Assembly (NCBI GenBank): GCA_036736205.1
Contig: DAINMX010000183.1
Coordinates: 1 to 13,612 of the forward strand
Reading direction: 5' to 3'
Source: XYA12-FULL-58-9 sp001798605
Lineage (GTDB): Bacteria; Myxococcota; XYA12-FULL-58-9
DNA: 13,612 nucleotides
The notes under the pieces are model-generated. The model searched no databases. It worked only from the letters and a program-made list of their open reading frames with translations, and was not told the origin of the DNA. The translations under genes were made by a program, and so were the position numbers. Shown piece after piece: positions 1-7,455 of this stretch (its first letter is position 1; each line of letters opens with the position of its first letter).

Positions 1-381
1 CCACCGGCACATGCCGTGCCATTTGGGCAGTCCACGGTGTCGGCGCAGTCGGTGAGGGTGTCACCGTCGTTGTCGGTGCTGTCGTTGCAGATCGTTTCAT
101 GAACACAGGCACCAGCTTGGCAGGTTCCACCGGCACATGCCGTGCCATTTGGGCAGTCCACGGTGTCGGCGCAGTCGGTGAGGGTGTCACCATCATTGTC
201 GGTGCTGTCGTTGCAGATTGTCTCGTGCACACAGGCACCGGCTTGGCAGGTTCCACCACCGGCACAGGCCGTACCATTCGGGCAGTCCAACACGTCGGCG
301 CAGTCGGTGAGGGTGTCGCCGTCATTGTCGGCGCTGTCGTTGCAGATGGTCTCGTGTATGCACACACCGGCTTGGCAGGTT
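1..381 (-). repeat. 126-bp tandem repeats encoding 42-residue modules
   Basis: Copies at 1-126 and 127-252 are 126 bp each and differ at 7 bases. All seven differences are synonymous third positions (Ala, Val, His, Glu, Thr, Asn, Asp codons), so both copies encode the same 42 residues. A third copy (253-381) has one extra codon (GGT/Gly) and a few amino-acid changes. Older, more diverged units continue to about 900. The array evidently continues beyond base 1. Confidence 0.85.
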
Positions 382-2507
382 CCATTGCCAGCGCAGGTGG
401 TGCCGTTGCCACAATCCACCGTATCGGCGCAGTCGATCAGTGTGTCGCCGTCGTTGTCGACGCCGTCCGTACAGTTGCTCTCCGTTGGACATGCTCCCCC
501 AGCGCAGATCTCCCCCGAGCCGCCGCAGACTGTCCCATCCGGACAATCGAGAAGGTCGGCGCAATCGACGTCAGTGTCGCCATCGTTGTCGATGTTGTCC
601 GCGCAGTTCGTTTCGTTGGTACAAATTCCGGCGAAACATGTATCGCCACCTGCGGCACAAAGTGTTCCCACTGGGCAATCCAGCGCATCGGCGCAGTCTG
701 TCAGGGTGTCACCATCATTGTCGGTGCTGTCGTCGCAGATCGTTTCGTGGACGCACAGCGTGCTCTGGCACGTGCCATTGCCTGCACACGCAGTACCATC
801 TGGGCAGTCGGTATCGAGGCAATCCTCGTTGCCATCGCAGTCGTTGTCCACCGAGTCATCACAGGTAGCTTCCGGGTCTTCTCCCCCCGGACAATCGCAA
901 CTCAACGTCGCGAACACACAGACGGCACCATTGGTTCCGCAGGGCAACCCGTCACAACTCGCGTCCAAACAGTCCGCCGCTCCGCTGCAGTCATTGTCCA
1001 ACGTATCATCGCAGGTAATTTCAACAACCTCGCCGCCCGGACACTGGCACAGGGACCCCGAACAGAATCCGCCGCTCAGGTCACAGGCTCGACCATCGCA
1101 CGCCGTATCCACACAGTCAGTGGCACCATTGCAGTCGTTGTCCAATGTATCGTGACAGGTCACCTCGGGATCTTCACCGCCCGCACACGAACAGCTGTTC
1201 GCCACGCAGACCCGACCCTGCAATCCACAGGGCAAGCCATTGCAGTTCGTGTCGATGCAATCCGTCGCCGCGTTGCAATCGTTGTCAATCGTGTCATTGC
1301 AGGTAACCTCCGCGGCCTCGCCACCCGGACACACACACGTCTGACCTGTGCATGTAGCGTTACCCGGACCACAACTTTGGCTGTTGCAGTCCACATCGTC
1401 ACAATCGCTGAAGGTGTCGCAGTCATTGTCGAGTGTGTCGTCGCACACCACCTCCGGTGGACTCCCGAAACACTGGCAAACGCCGCTGACGCAGCGTTCC
1501 CCGGCGCTGCCACACACCAAGCCGTCGCAGTCGACGTCATCGCAATCGAACAGGTCGTCGCAGTCCGTGTCCAAGCTGTCATCACACACAGTCTCATGAG
1601 GCTCGCCACCGGGGCAGGTGCACACTCCGACCTCACACGTATAGCCATCTGGACACTCGTTATCGGCGCAACAATCCGCGTCTGCGATACAGTTGCTAGC
1701 GCAGGGCTTCGTCCCAGACGGGCACGTGCATACATGGGACAGGCATTGCAAGTTGCCAGAACAACTCGAATCATCACAACAACCGGCGGCATCCACACAA
1801 ACGTCCACGCACAACTGCGTTCCGCTGCAACTGCACACACCCCCAGTGCATGTGCCTCCCGGACCGCAGTCCGAATCGACACAGCAACCCACACCGGCTT
1901 CGCAAACACCGTTGCAGATCCGTTCCCCCATCGGACAGTCGCACGTACCACCGACGCAACTTGCACCCGTTGGGCAATCCGTCGCATCGCAGCACGTCCG
2001 CTCGTCGATGCATTCGGGGCCGCATTCCTGCTCACCCGTCGGACACACGCAAACATGTTGCACACACGCCCGACCACCCGAGCAATCGTTGGTAACACAG
2101 CACGACGTGTTTGAGATGCACTCACCCAAGCACAGACGCCAGCCCACCGCGCATTCACAACCTGTTGCCGTGCACACTTCGCCCTCAACACACGCGGGAT
2201 TGTCATTGCACAAACACGTGTTTTCCACACAACGGTTGGCCACTACACCACAGTCCGCCGCCTCTTGGCACGTTTCGGTAAGGTTCTCCACGCAGAAGCC
2301 GCCTTCACAGCTGTATTGGTCGTTTGGACATTCCCCGGACGCGGTGCACCTAACAGCACAAACGAAACCGTCCGTGCAGCCCAAGCCCTTGGCGCAATCG
2401 TCGTCGGTCGCACATTCCACCGCGAAATCGACGATTCGACCGCAACTCAGGGCCCAGCTGAGCGCCACGAACGCGACGAAGATGGGTCCAATGACACGAC
2501 TCTTCAT
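1..2507 (-). CDS. Cys/Asp-rich tandem-module lipoprotein (partial, runs off left edge)
   Basis: The minus-strand frame is open from the ATG at 2507 to base 1 (835 full codons, no stop), so the C-terminus lies outside the window. A GGAG ribosome site (2517-2520) sits 9 nt before the ATG. The N-terminus has a basic start (MKSR), a hydrophobic stretch and ALSC ending at Cys22, which suggests a lipoprotein exported and anchored in the envelope. Residues about 23-300 are short Cys modules of the type CCxxxDCxxGxxCxxxxCxC. From about residue 300 there are twelve aspartate-rich modules. The first six resemble CDDTLDNDCDGNEDC and the last six CNDSTDNDGDTLTDCAD, about 6 Cys per 42-residue unit. The Asp spacing recalls calcium-binding thrombospondin-3-like loops and the metal-binding motif of MopE-related proteins. 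Metal binding is inferred. The role is unknown; a surface stalk or adhesin is possible. Confidence 0.85.
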   Translation of the reverse strand, partial: MKSRVIGPIFVAFVALSWALSCGRIVDFAVECATDDDCAKGLGCTDGFVCAVRCTASGECPNDQYSCEGGFCVENLTETCQEAADCGVVANRCVENTCLCNDNPACVEGEVCTATGCECAVGWRLCLGECISNTSCCVTNDCSGGRACVQHVCVCPTGEQECGPECIDERTCCDATDCPTGASCVGGTCDCPMGERICNGVCEAGVGCCVDSDCGPGGTCTGGVCSCSGTQLCVDVCVDAAGCCDDSSCSGNLQCLSHVCTCPSGTKPCASNCIADADCCADNECPDGYTCEVGVCTCPGGEPHETVCDDSLDTDCDDLFDCDDVDCDGLVCGSAGERCVSGVCQCFGSPPEVVCDDTLDNDCDTFSDCDDVDCNSQSCGPGNATCTGQTCVCPGGEAAEVTCNDTIDNDCNAATDCIDTNCNGLPCGLQGRVCVANSCSCAGGEDPEVTCHDTLDNDCNGATDCVDTACDGRACDLSGGFCSGSLCQCPGGEVVEITCDDTLDNDCSGAADCLDASCDGLPCGTNGAVCVFATLSCDCPGGEDPEATCDDSVDNDCDGNEDCLDTDCPDGTACAGNGTCQSTLCVHETICDDSTDNDGDTLTDCADALDCPVGTLCAAGGDTCFAGICTNETNCADNIDNDGDTDVDCADLLDCPDGTVCGGSGEICAGGACPTESNCTDGVDNDGDTLIDCADTVDCGNGTTCAGNGTCQAGVCIHETICNDSADNDGDTLTDCADVLDCPNGTACAGGGTCQAGACVHETICNDSTDNDGDTLTDCADTVDCPNGTACAGGTCQAGACVHETICNDSTDNDGDTLTDCADTVDCPNGTACAG

Positions 2508-2549
2508 AACAGACTTCTCCACAGACCGTAGACAGGAATGGTTCGAACA

Positions 2550-2577
2550 ATGATAACACAGGAGAGCGGATGGCCAA
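2550..2577 (-). promoter_or_regulatory. candidate promoter for the Cys-rich lipoprotein
   Basis: Read on the minus strand: TTGGCC (2577-2572), a 16-bp spacer, then TATCAT (2555-2550), 5 of 6 to the -10 consensus. Transcription would begin near 2543, about 36 bases before the ATG at 2507. Its -35 overlaps the -35 of the plus-strand candidate on the palindrome TGGCCA. Weak evidence. Confidence 0.25.
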
Positions 2578-2599
2578 TCTCCTGCATCAACATTATAAT
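2571..2599 (+). promoter_or_regulatory. candidate sigma70-like promoter for the metalloprotease frame
   Basis: TGGCCA (4 of 6 to TTGACA) at 2571-2576, a 17-bp spacer, then a perfect TATAAT at 2594-2599. The TATAAT lies inside a 10-bp palindrome, CATTATAATG (2591-2600). Transcription would begin near 2606, about 78 bases before the ATG at 2684. This is pattern matching only. Confidence 0.35.
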
Positions 2600-2683
2600 G
2601 TGTGGGCAGTTTTGGAGTTGACAGGGAAAAGGGAAAAGGGATGGCCCAAGCGGTGGTGTGGATGATAGTAGGTGGCGATGTTG

Positions 2684-5600
2684 ATGACGATGATGCTTAC
2701 GCTGATGGCTCTGTCGGGCACACCCAATCCAACCTGCCTGACGCCACAATTGCTGCCGTTGCCGCGGCATCGAGTGCCGCACTCGATTGTAACCGTTTGG
2801 TCCAGTGACAAGATCGAACGTGATTCCTTCGGTGTGTTTCCCAACGAGGTTCGCAGTGACAACTTCGTGATCAAGTGGGGTGACGGGCGTGTGATTTCTC
2901 CCACCCAATCACAGCGACTGCTCGACGCCTTTGAGCAGGGCTGGCAGACCGAGGTCGTCGTCATGGGGCATCCCCAGCCCATCGGTACCGATAGCGACTT
3001 GTTCAATGTCTATATCGGCGACACGGGTTCGGGCACGCCATCTTCTCATGGGAGCGGCGGCTACTTCTCCCTCGACGATGAGGGGTGGCCAATGATCGTG
3101 CTCAATCCCGACATCTTGGCGGACGGTTACGGCGCAGAGACAACCGCGGTGCACGAGTTTTATCACAGCATCCAATACTCGACGGGCTCCTTCGCCGGTT
3201 ACGACGAGTACGGAGCTTGGTTCTGGGAGGCGACCGCCACATGGATGGAGGGTGAGGTCTATCCCGACGACCCGAACACCGCCAAGTTCATTGGTGGCTT
3301 CGGATTCAAGCCCCAGTACGCGGTGGATTTCTTCGATTATCCGGACACCGGGGCGTTTCTTGAGCTTCACCAGTACGGTGCCTTCATTTTTGCGCGATAT
3401 CTGTCGGAGATAGTCGCCGATTACACCTTGATCCGTGATGTTTGGGTCGAAGCCGCCGATGAACCGGATCCGTTGGTCGTTCTTCGCGGTGTGCTCGGGT
3501 CACACGGTACAACCCTTGAGGTGGAGCTTGGGCGCTTCGCTGCGCACAACGCCACATGGGACTACGCGAACGCCGCGACCTATCGCGAATACCTGCAATT
3601 GTACGCTCAACAATACTCGGAGTATGATGACGAGGTCGCAGCCCTCCATGTCGGCGTCGCCGGTGACGACTGGCATACGCCGCCTGCCGTCACTTTGCCG
3701 CAGCGCTACGGTTACAACACCATCACCCTCGAAGGCCCGACCATGAAACATTTGGCGGCCGCATTTGAGGGCGACGCGACGGGGACCCACGGCACAGCGA
3801 GTCGGTATGCTGTCACTGTGGTGCGGGAGCACCAAACTGGCGTTGAGTACGTGGAGTTGCCGCTCGAGGGCACCTCCGGGGAGGTGGTTGTTTCCGGTGT
3901 GGACCAAGACCACGCGGTTCACCTGGTGGTTGCGGCCACGGCAGACATTCGTCGCGTCGGTGAGACCTTCGGCTATCGTTACCGCCTGGCCCCCGCTTTG
4001 GCACCCACACCGCAAGCGCCGACTCATATGTTGTCTTCGCAATCCGACGGCGAGGGGGGCTGCGCCGCCGTGCCGAACAACAGCAACCTTGTTATGTGGG
4101 CCGGTCTTGTTCTGCTCGGCATAGGGTGTCGTCGCCGCACGCAATGCGGCGCGGCGACCAAGAACATCTGCACTTTGATATGTGTGATGGTGGTTCTCGG
4201 TTGCGGTGACGACCCCGTCTCGAGACCCAAGGGACTGCCCGACGCCCTGCCGTTTGTCTTCGAGAGGCCTAGCCAAGGAGAGCCGTTGTCGGACGAAGAG
4301 GTGACGGCTTGGACTCGTGAGCTTATGGATTTTTTGGTCGAGATTCAGTTTTTTGATTGGGCACTTTGGACCAGCCATGGTGTTGACGAATCGACGGGAA
4401 TGCGCGACTACGCCATCCGTTGGCAGGATGTACAAGCCCGACGGGATGGCGATATCGTGACCTTTGTCCATGACGCATCGGCAACGGATTACGGGGCGCA
4501 CAATGCGATGATCCCGACGGCGAAAGTGTTGACCTCCGCGCTCGCAGGTCACCTACTGACCGGCGATGTCACGATGGCACGGGTTGCGGAGCAATACTGC
4601 AAAGGCGTCTCGGCGACCATGTTGGGGATGGTGTATGACGCCAACGATCCCATTCGGCATCTCATGGCTCGCAATCTGGTTACTTCCAATCACGCCTATG
4701 TCACCCACGACGACAGAAAAAAGGCGATTGACTACTCGGGTTGGTATTCTCCCTACGACCGTACCAATAGCTCCCGTTTCGAGTATCCGAATAACCCTTT
4801 TTGGGGATCAGTTTGGGTGACCAACGTTCGTTCGAAAGACGACGTACCGCATATTTATCGCGCCATGGGACTGATGCGTTATGCCTTGGCTGATTCCAAC
4901 AACGACGCTGTGCGGGAGGCCTGCGGGCAAGCCTACGAGTCTCTTGTTCTGTTTTCTCGCGACATCGTCCAGAGCGGTTATTACATTCGCAGCAAAGACG
5001 CGCAGGGCGTGCCCTTTTTGCCTGGCAAACCCGGCGAGCCGGGTTCAGACCTCTTGCACCCTGATCTTTCTTCATTTGTGACGTGGGAGTCGCTCTTTCC
5101 AGGAGGAGAGTGCAACGCCATGAACTCCGCAGCGCTGAGTGGCTTTGGCGTTTCAAGAGGCAACGATTGTGCAGACGGTGGCCCTGGGCCATACGACAAC
5201 ATGGCGATTGCGACCAACTATTTCAACGCCGCTATCATTCGAACCTTTCATATCTCCCACCTCTTCCACGCATTGCTCAATCATCAATTCGACTCCGCGG
5301 AGCGCCTGCTGCATGGCATGGTCAAACGTTTCGAAGCGGACATGAATGTTGACGAGTCCGACATCACTCCGTCCAAAGACGAGTGGAATCGAGATCTGGC
5401 CACGTCCCTTCTCGGCGCAGCGGTAACGGGGTATCCCCTGAATTGGGAGGAAGCTCGACTCATACAACGCGATTATGCCCGGGCAATTCGCGAGATGAGA
5501 AATTGGCCCAATTGGGACCTCTGGGACTCGTCATCCATCCCAGGCGGGGTCTTGTTGCCCTACGAACCCCCGAGCTCAGGAGTGAGCGCGGAGGGTAAGA

Positions 5601-5731
5601 CGGAGTATTGGACTCAGGTGCGCGATATTGCCAAAATATTCGAGTATTGCTGGTCACCGTTGAGAAATCCAAGTGGGGCACAATTGGCCGACTGCGAAGT
5701 CGTCGCCGATTCTTCCCTCTGGAATTTATGA
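2684..5731 (+). CDS. Fused frame: MXAN_6640-family-like metalloprotease with MYXO-CTERM-like anchor, then lipoprotein-like second half
   Basis: One uninterrupted frame of 1015 codons appears to hold two exported proteins. The frame opens at GTG 2672 after an in-frame TAG (2669). ATG 2684 is preferred because AGGTGG (2670-2675) lies 8 nt upstream. The short hydrophobic N-terminus (MTMMLTLMALSG) lacks basic residues. Residues about 50-460 match my recollection of the MXAN_6640 putative metalloprotease family of myxobacteria. HEFYH (His157, Glu158, His161) is the HExxH zinc site and Glu182 in WFWEATATW is the likely third ligand, 21 residues on, gluzincin-like. Residues 459-485 (GGC, a hydrophobic run, CRRR) look like a MYXO-CTERM tail, which normally ends a protein. 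Here reading continues into a second signal-like segment and about 509 more residues. The protein should act in the periplasm or at the cell surface. Protease fold: confident. Single product or two: unresolved. Confidence 0.8.
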   Translation: MTMMLTLMALSGTPNPTCLTPQLLPLPRHRVPHSIVTVWSSDKIERDSFGVFPNEVRSDNFVIKWGDGRVISPTQSQRLLDAFEQGWQTEVVVMGHPQPIGTDSDLFNVYIGDTGSGTPSSHGSGGYFSLDDEGWPMIVLNPDILADGYGAETTAVHEFYHSIQYSTGSFAGYDEYGAWFWEATATWMEGEVYPDDPNTAKFIGGFGFKPQYAVDFFDYPDTGAFLELHQYGAFIFARYLSEIVADYTLIRDVWVEAADEPDPLVVLRGVLGSHGTTLEVELGRFAAHNATWDYANAATYREYLQLYAQQYSEYDDEVAALHVGVAGDDWHTPPAVTLPQRYGYNTITLEGPTMKHLAAAFEGDATGTHGTASRYAVTVVREHQTGVEYVELPLEGTSGEVVVSGVDQDHAVHLVVAATADIRRVGETFGYRYRLAPALAPTPQAPTHMLSSQSDGEGGCAAVPNNSNLVMWAGLVLLGIGCRRRTQCGAATKNICTLICVMVVLGCGDDPVSRPKGLPDALPFVFERPSQGEPLSDEEVTAWTRELMDFLVEIQFFDWALWTSHGVDESTGMRDYAIRWQDVQARRDGDIVTFVHDASATDYGAHNAMIPTAKVLTSALAGHLLTGDVTMARVAEQYCKGVSATMLGMVYDANDPIRHLMARNLVTSNHAYVTHDDRKKAIDYSGWYSPYDRTNSSRFEYPNNPFWGSVWVTNVRSKDDVPHIYRAMGLMRYALADSNNDAVREACGQAYESLVLFSRDIVQSGYYIRSKDAQGVPFLPGKPGEPGSDLLHPDLSSFVTWESLFPGGECNAMNSAALSGFGVSRGNDCADGGPGPYDNMAIATNYFNAAIIRTFHISHLFHALLNHQFDSAERLLHGMVKRFEADMNVDESDITPSKDEWNRDLATSLLGAAVTGYPLNWEEARLIQRDYARAIREMRNWPNWDLWDSSSIPGGVLLPYEPPSSGVSAEGKTEYWTQVRDIAKIFEYCWSPLRNPSGAQLADCEVVADSSLWNL
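4061..4204 (+). other. MYXO-CTERM-like anchor joined to a lipoprotein signal sequence
   Basis: In frame: Cys460 after GG, a hydrophobic segment (residues 468-481), Cys482-Arg-Arg-Arg, about 10 linker residues (TQCGAATKN), a second hydrophobic segment (ICTLICVMVVLG) and Cys507 with VLGC as lipobox. A stop and new start would be expected between them. The only ATG in the linker (4144) is out of frame and its frame closes at TGA near 4207. In-frame start codons here (TTG 4175, GTG 4184, ATG 4187) leave too short a signal peptide. The arrangement suits either an inner-membrane hairpin with the arginines in the cytoplasm, or two genes fused by mutation or sequence error. Confidence 0.7.
4202..5731 (+). 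other. Second half of the fused frame: unrecognised lipoprotein-like protein
   Basis: About 510 residues follow the lipobox Cys507; the next residues are GDDPVS. I do not recognise the family. The segment is rich in aromatic residues and predicted helices, with motifs such as WTSHGVDESTGMRDYAIRW, YSGWYSPYDRTNSSRFEYP and FNAAIIRTFHISHLFHALL. After Cys507 there are six further cysteines, an even number consistent with disulfides outside the cytoplasm. No catalytic motif is evident; a helical-repeat (alpha/alpha-toroid-like) fold is a guess. It ends with TGA at 5729-5731. If it is a separate gene it should begin near 4144, but no well-placed in-frame start is visible. Confidence 0.55.
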
Positions 5732-5798
5732 ATGGCAATCGGCCACTTGCATGCTGTCGTGGTACGTCAAACGTTACTGAACCTGTGGAGGGAATTGA

Positions 5799-6062
5799 AT
5801 GTCGAAGGTGATCCATCTGCCAGCAAAGGCTCACGCGCGCGCCAAAGAATTCTGTAAGCAGCACGACATGAAGATGAGCGATTGGGTCACAACCCTCGTC
5901 AATGAAGCCATTGATCGCAGTGTCCCGTCGCCTGTCGTCACGGTTGACGAAGGGTCTACATTGAAAAAGAAGATTCTCTCCAAGCTTTCGAATGTGCCGC
6001 AAACTGCCGACGGCGTGCCGCTCTACGAGAAAGCACCGTTTTGGAAGAAGGGGAATAGCTGA
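5799..6062 (+). CDS. Small ribbon-helix-helix-like protein (87 aa)
   Basis: The ATG follows a strong ribosome site, GGAGGGA (5787-5793), by 5 nt. The first 40 residues suit an RHH (CopG/Arc-type) fold: a short strand (KVIHLP), then two helices separated by a turn (AHARAKEFCKQHDMKMSDWV and TTLVNEAID). The second half is a basic linker (STLKKKILSKL) and a tail (GVPLYEKAPFWKKG) I do not recognise. RHH proteins usually bind DNA as dimers and often act as antitoxins or autoregulators. No toxin gene adjoins it. It lies 67 bp after the lipoprotein-like frame and may be co-transcribed with it. RHH assignment is by eye and moderate. Confidence 0.7.
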   Translation: MSKVIHLPAKAHARAKEFCKQHDMKMSDWVTTLVNEAIDRSVPSPVVTVDEGSTLKKKILSKLSNVPQTADGVPLYEKAPFWKKGNS

Positions 6063-6126
6063 GCCATTGGCGGGCGCGCCTGCGAGCACTTGACTCAGTG
6101 TCTCGGCTGCCGCAACCTCCTCGCCG

Positions 6127-6154
6127 GTTGGACGTTGGACGTTGGACGTTGGAC
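6127..6154 (+). repeat. Four perfect copies of the heptamer GTTGGAC
   Basis: The unit GTTGGAC is repeated four times without interruption, followed by GAC. It ends 43 bp before the start of the AgmX/PglI-type gene, inside a 135-bp noncoding interval. A heptamer array of this kind can change copy number by slippage and so alter spacing of upstream elements. No promoter is clearly tied to it. Confidence 0.9.
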
Positions 6155-6197
6155 GACTAGCGATCTCTGCGAGAGGTCAAGGACAAAAGGAGACCCC

Positions 6198-7381
6198 ATG
6201 GGTACCCCCACCCGAGAAACGCCATTTGGTGCGCCCGCGGAGTCGCCAAGGGCCGAGGTCAGCTCCGAGCCGGCGAGTGGCGATCTCGCGTCCCTCGTCC
6301 ATGAGGAGCTCGATGCAAAGCCGGAAAAGAAGGTACCCGAGCCGGCGGCAGGGTTCTTGTCCGAGGACTTGCCCGCATTCGCACCGGCAGCCACCCCTAC
6401 GCCCGTGTCCGCGTGGCAGCCACCGCCTATGACCGCCACGTTTTGGCAGAAAATGACAAAGACGTCGGGCGGTGGTATCAGGCCGGTCCACCTGATCCTC
6501 GGCGGCGTAGTCATGTCTGCGGTCGCAGCGGCAGTGGTCGTCGTTCTGGTGTGGCTCCCACGGCCCGTCCCGCAGGACGTGAGCGGCGCGGCGGTCCCGA
6601 CACCTGCAGCCACCAACCCAGGCAAGGCGACGCCACCACATGCGCAGATGAACGTCGATTCGCCTCCGTCCACGAATGCCGATTCTCCTCCGTCCACGAA
6701 CGCCGATTCTCCTCCGTCCACGAACGCCGATTCATCTCCGGTCACGAACGCCGATTCTCCTCCGTCCACGAACGCCGATTCATCTCCGGCCACGAAGNNN
6801 NNNNNNNNNNNNNNNNNNNNNNNNNNNNNNNNNNNNNNNNNNNNNNNNNNNNNNNNNNNNNNNNNNNNNNNNNNNNNNNNNNNNNNNNNNNNNNNNNCAC
6901 GAACGCCGATTCTCCTCCGTCCACGAACGCCGATTCATCTCCGGCCACGAAGGTGGGCGGTGCAAAGGCCAAAGCACGATTACGCGAGGAGCGAGAGAAG
7001 GTGGCCTCGAAGGAGAAGGCCGAGAGGGAGCGCGATGAACCGGTTGAGGATCCTGTCGAAGCAGCCCCTGCGGGTGGCTCCGCGCTCGTTCCCGGGGACA
7101 TCAAGGGCGGAGTGAAGCAGGGCATGCCCGCGGTAATGGGGTGCATCAAGGCCGCGCGTGCGGCCAGTGAGCTGGTGCCGGGTAGCCACACCTTGATTCT
7201 CGACTGGGTGATCGCACCCTCGGGTGCGGTCACCGACGCACAGGTGCGCGGTCCTGCGGCTGTGCTCAACACTTCCCTCCCCGCCTGTTTCAGCAAGGGC
7301 ATGCGTAAGTGGCGATTCCCGTCATCGCCGGAGGGTGCGCCCGTGAAGAACTTTCCCTTCGGCCCGTTCACCCTCAAATAA
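6198..7381 (+). CDS. AgmX/PglI C-terminal domain (TonB-like) protein, interrupted by assembly gap
   Basis: The ATG at 6198 has AAAGGAGA (6186-6193) just upstream. Residues 1-96 are Pro/Ala/Glu-rich and probably cytoplasmic. One transmembrane segment follows (about 98-121), then a Pro/Ser linker with 8-residue repeats of the type NADSPPST. After the gap come a charged stretch (AKARLREEREKVASKEKAE) and the C-terminal domain. That domain has MGCIKAA, SHTLILDWVIAPSGAVTDA, LPACFSKGMRKWRFP and a final NFPFGPFTL. This is the AgmX/PglI C-terminal pattern with its two cysteines, related in layout to TonB. AgmX is named for adventurous gliding in Myxococcus xanthus, but many homologues have no known role, so motility is only a possibility here. 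The frame before the gap (200 codons) and after it (ending 7381) differ with 100 N between. Collapsing the 55-nt duplicate gives an intact 342-aa protein. Confidence 0.85.
6651..6949 (+). repeat. 24-bp tandem repeats in the Pro/Ser linker (interrupted by gap)
   Basis: Six 24-bp units run from 6651 to 6794, encoding NVDSPPST, NADSPPST (three times in all), NADSSPVT and NADSSPAT. Two more lie after the gap (6902-6949) and match the last two before it. Copy number in the genome is uncertain because the assembly broke here. The products are an extended linker between the membrane segment and the C-terminal domain. Confidence 0.9.
6798..6897. other. 100-N scaffold gap flanked by an exact 55-nt duplicate
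   Basis: Exactly 100 N. Bases 6743-6797 before the gap and 6898-6952 after it are identical over 55 nt. 55 is a common de Bruijn k-mer length, so these are probably two contig ends sharing one k-mer and scaffolded with a default spacer. The length is therefore not a measured distance. Confidence 0.9.
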
Positions 7382-7417
7382 CTCGAACGTCGGAGCGACA
7401 CCCTGTACCGGTCACTC

Positions 7418-7440
7418 GATGCGCCCGCTATGGGCGCATC
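7418..7440. terminator. Hairpin between convergent genes
   Basis: Perfect 9-bp inverted repeat GATGCGCCC / GGGCGCATC with a 5-nt loop (GCTAT), 36 bp after the plus-strand stop (7381) and 15 bp from the minus-strand stop (7456). Its place suggests a bidirectional terminator. No T-run follows on either strand, so it may act through structure alone or need a factor. Confidence 0.55.
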
Positions 7441-7455
7441 GCATCGTCCCATTGG

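Noticed and set aside
1..430. Regular repeats that could suggest a CRISPR array
   Set aside because: Units are 126 bp, contiguous and coding, with no unique spacers.
99..2114. 671-codon plus-strand open frame (and another at 142-1155)
   Set aside because: Antisense shadow of the Cys/Asp-rich minus-strand gene. Its length comes from repeats with few stops; the minus-strand frame has a ribosome site, a signal sequence and regular modules.
1160..2230. 356-codon minus-strand frame
   Set aside because: Different frame over the same gene; Arg/Ala/Val-rich with no domain pattern.
2618..2623. Perfect TTGACA on the plus strand
   Set aside because: No -10-like hexamer lies 16-18 bp downstream, so it is probably chance.
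4144..4209. ATG at 4144 as the start of a separate lipoprotein gene
   Set aside because: It is out of frame with the lipobox segment and its own frame reaches TGA after about 21 codons.
3500..4552. 350-codon minus-strand frame
   Set aside because: Opposite strand of the metalloprotease, whose HExxH and family motifs are in the plus frame.
6095..6793. 232-codon minus-strand frame with repeats
   Set aside because: Antisense of the AgmX/PglI-type gene and its 24-bp repeats.
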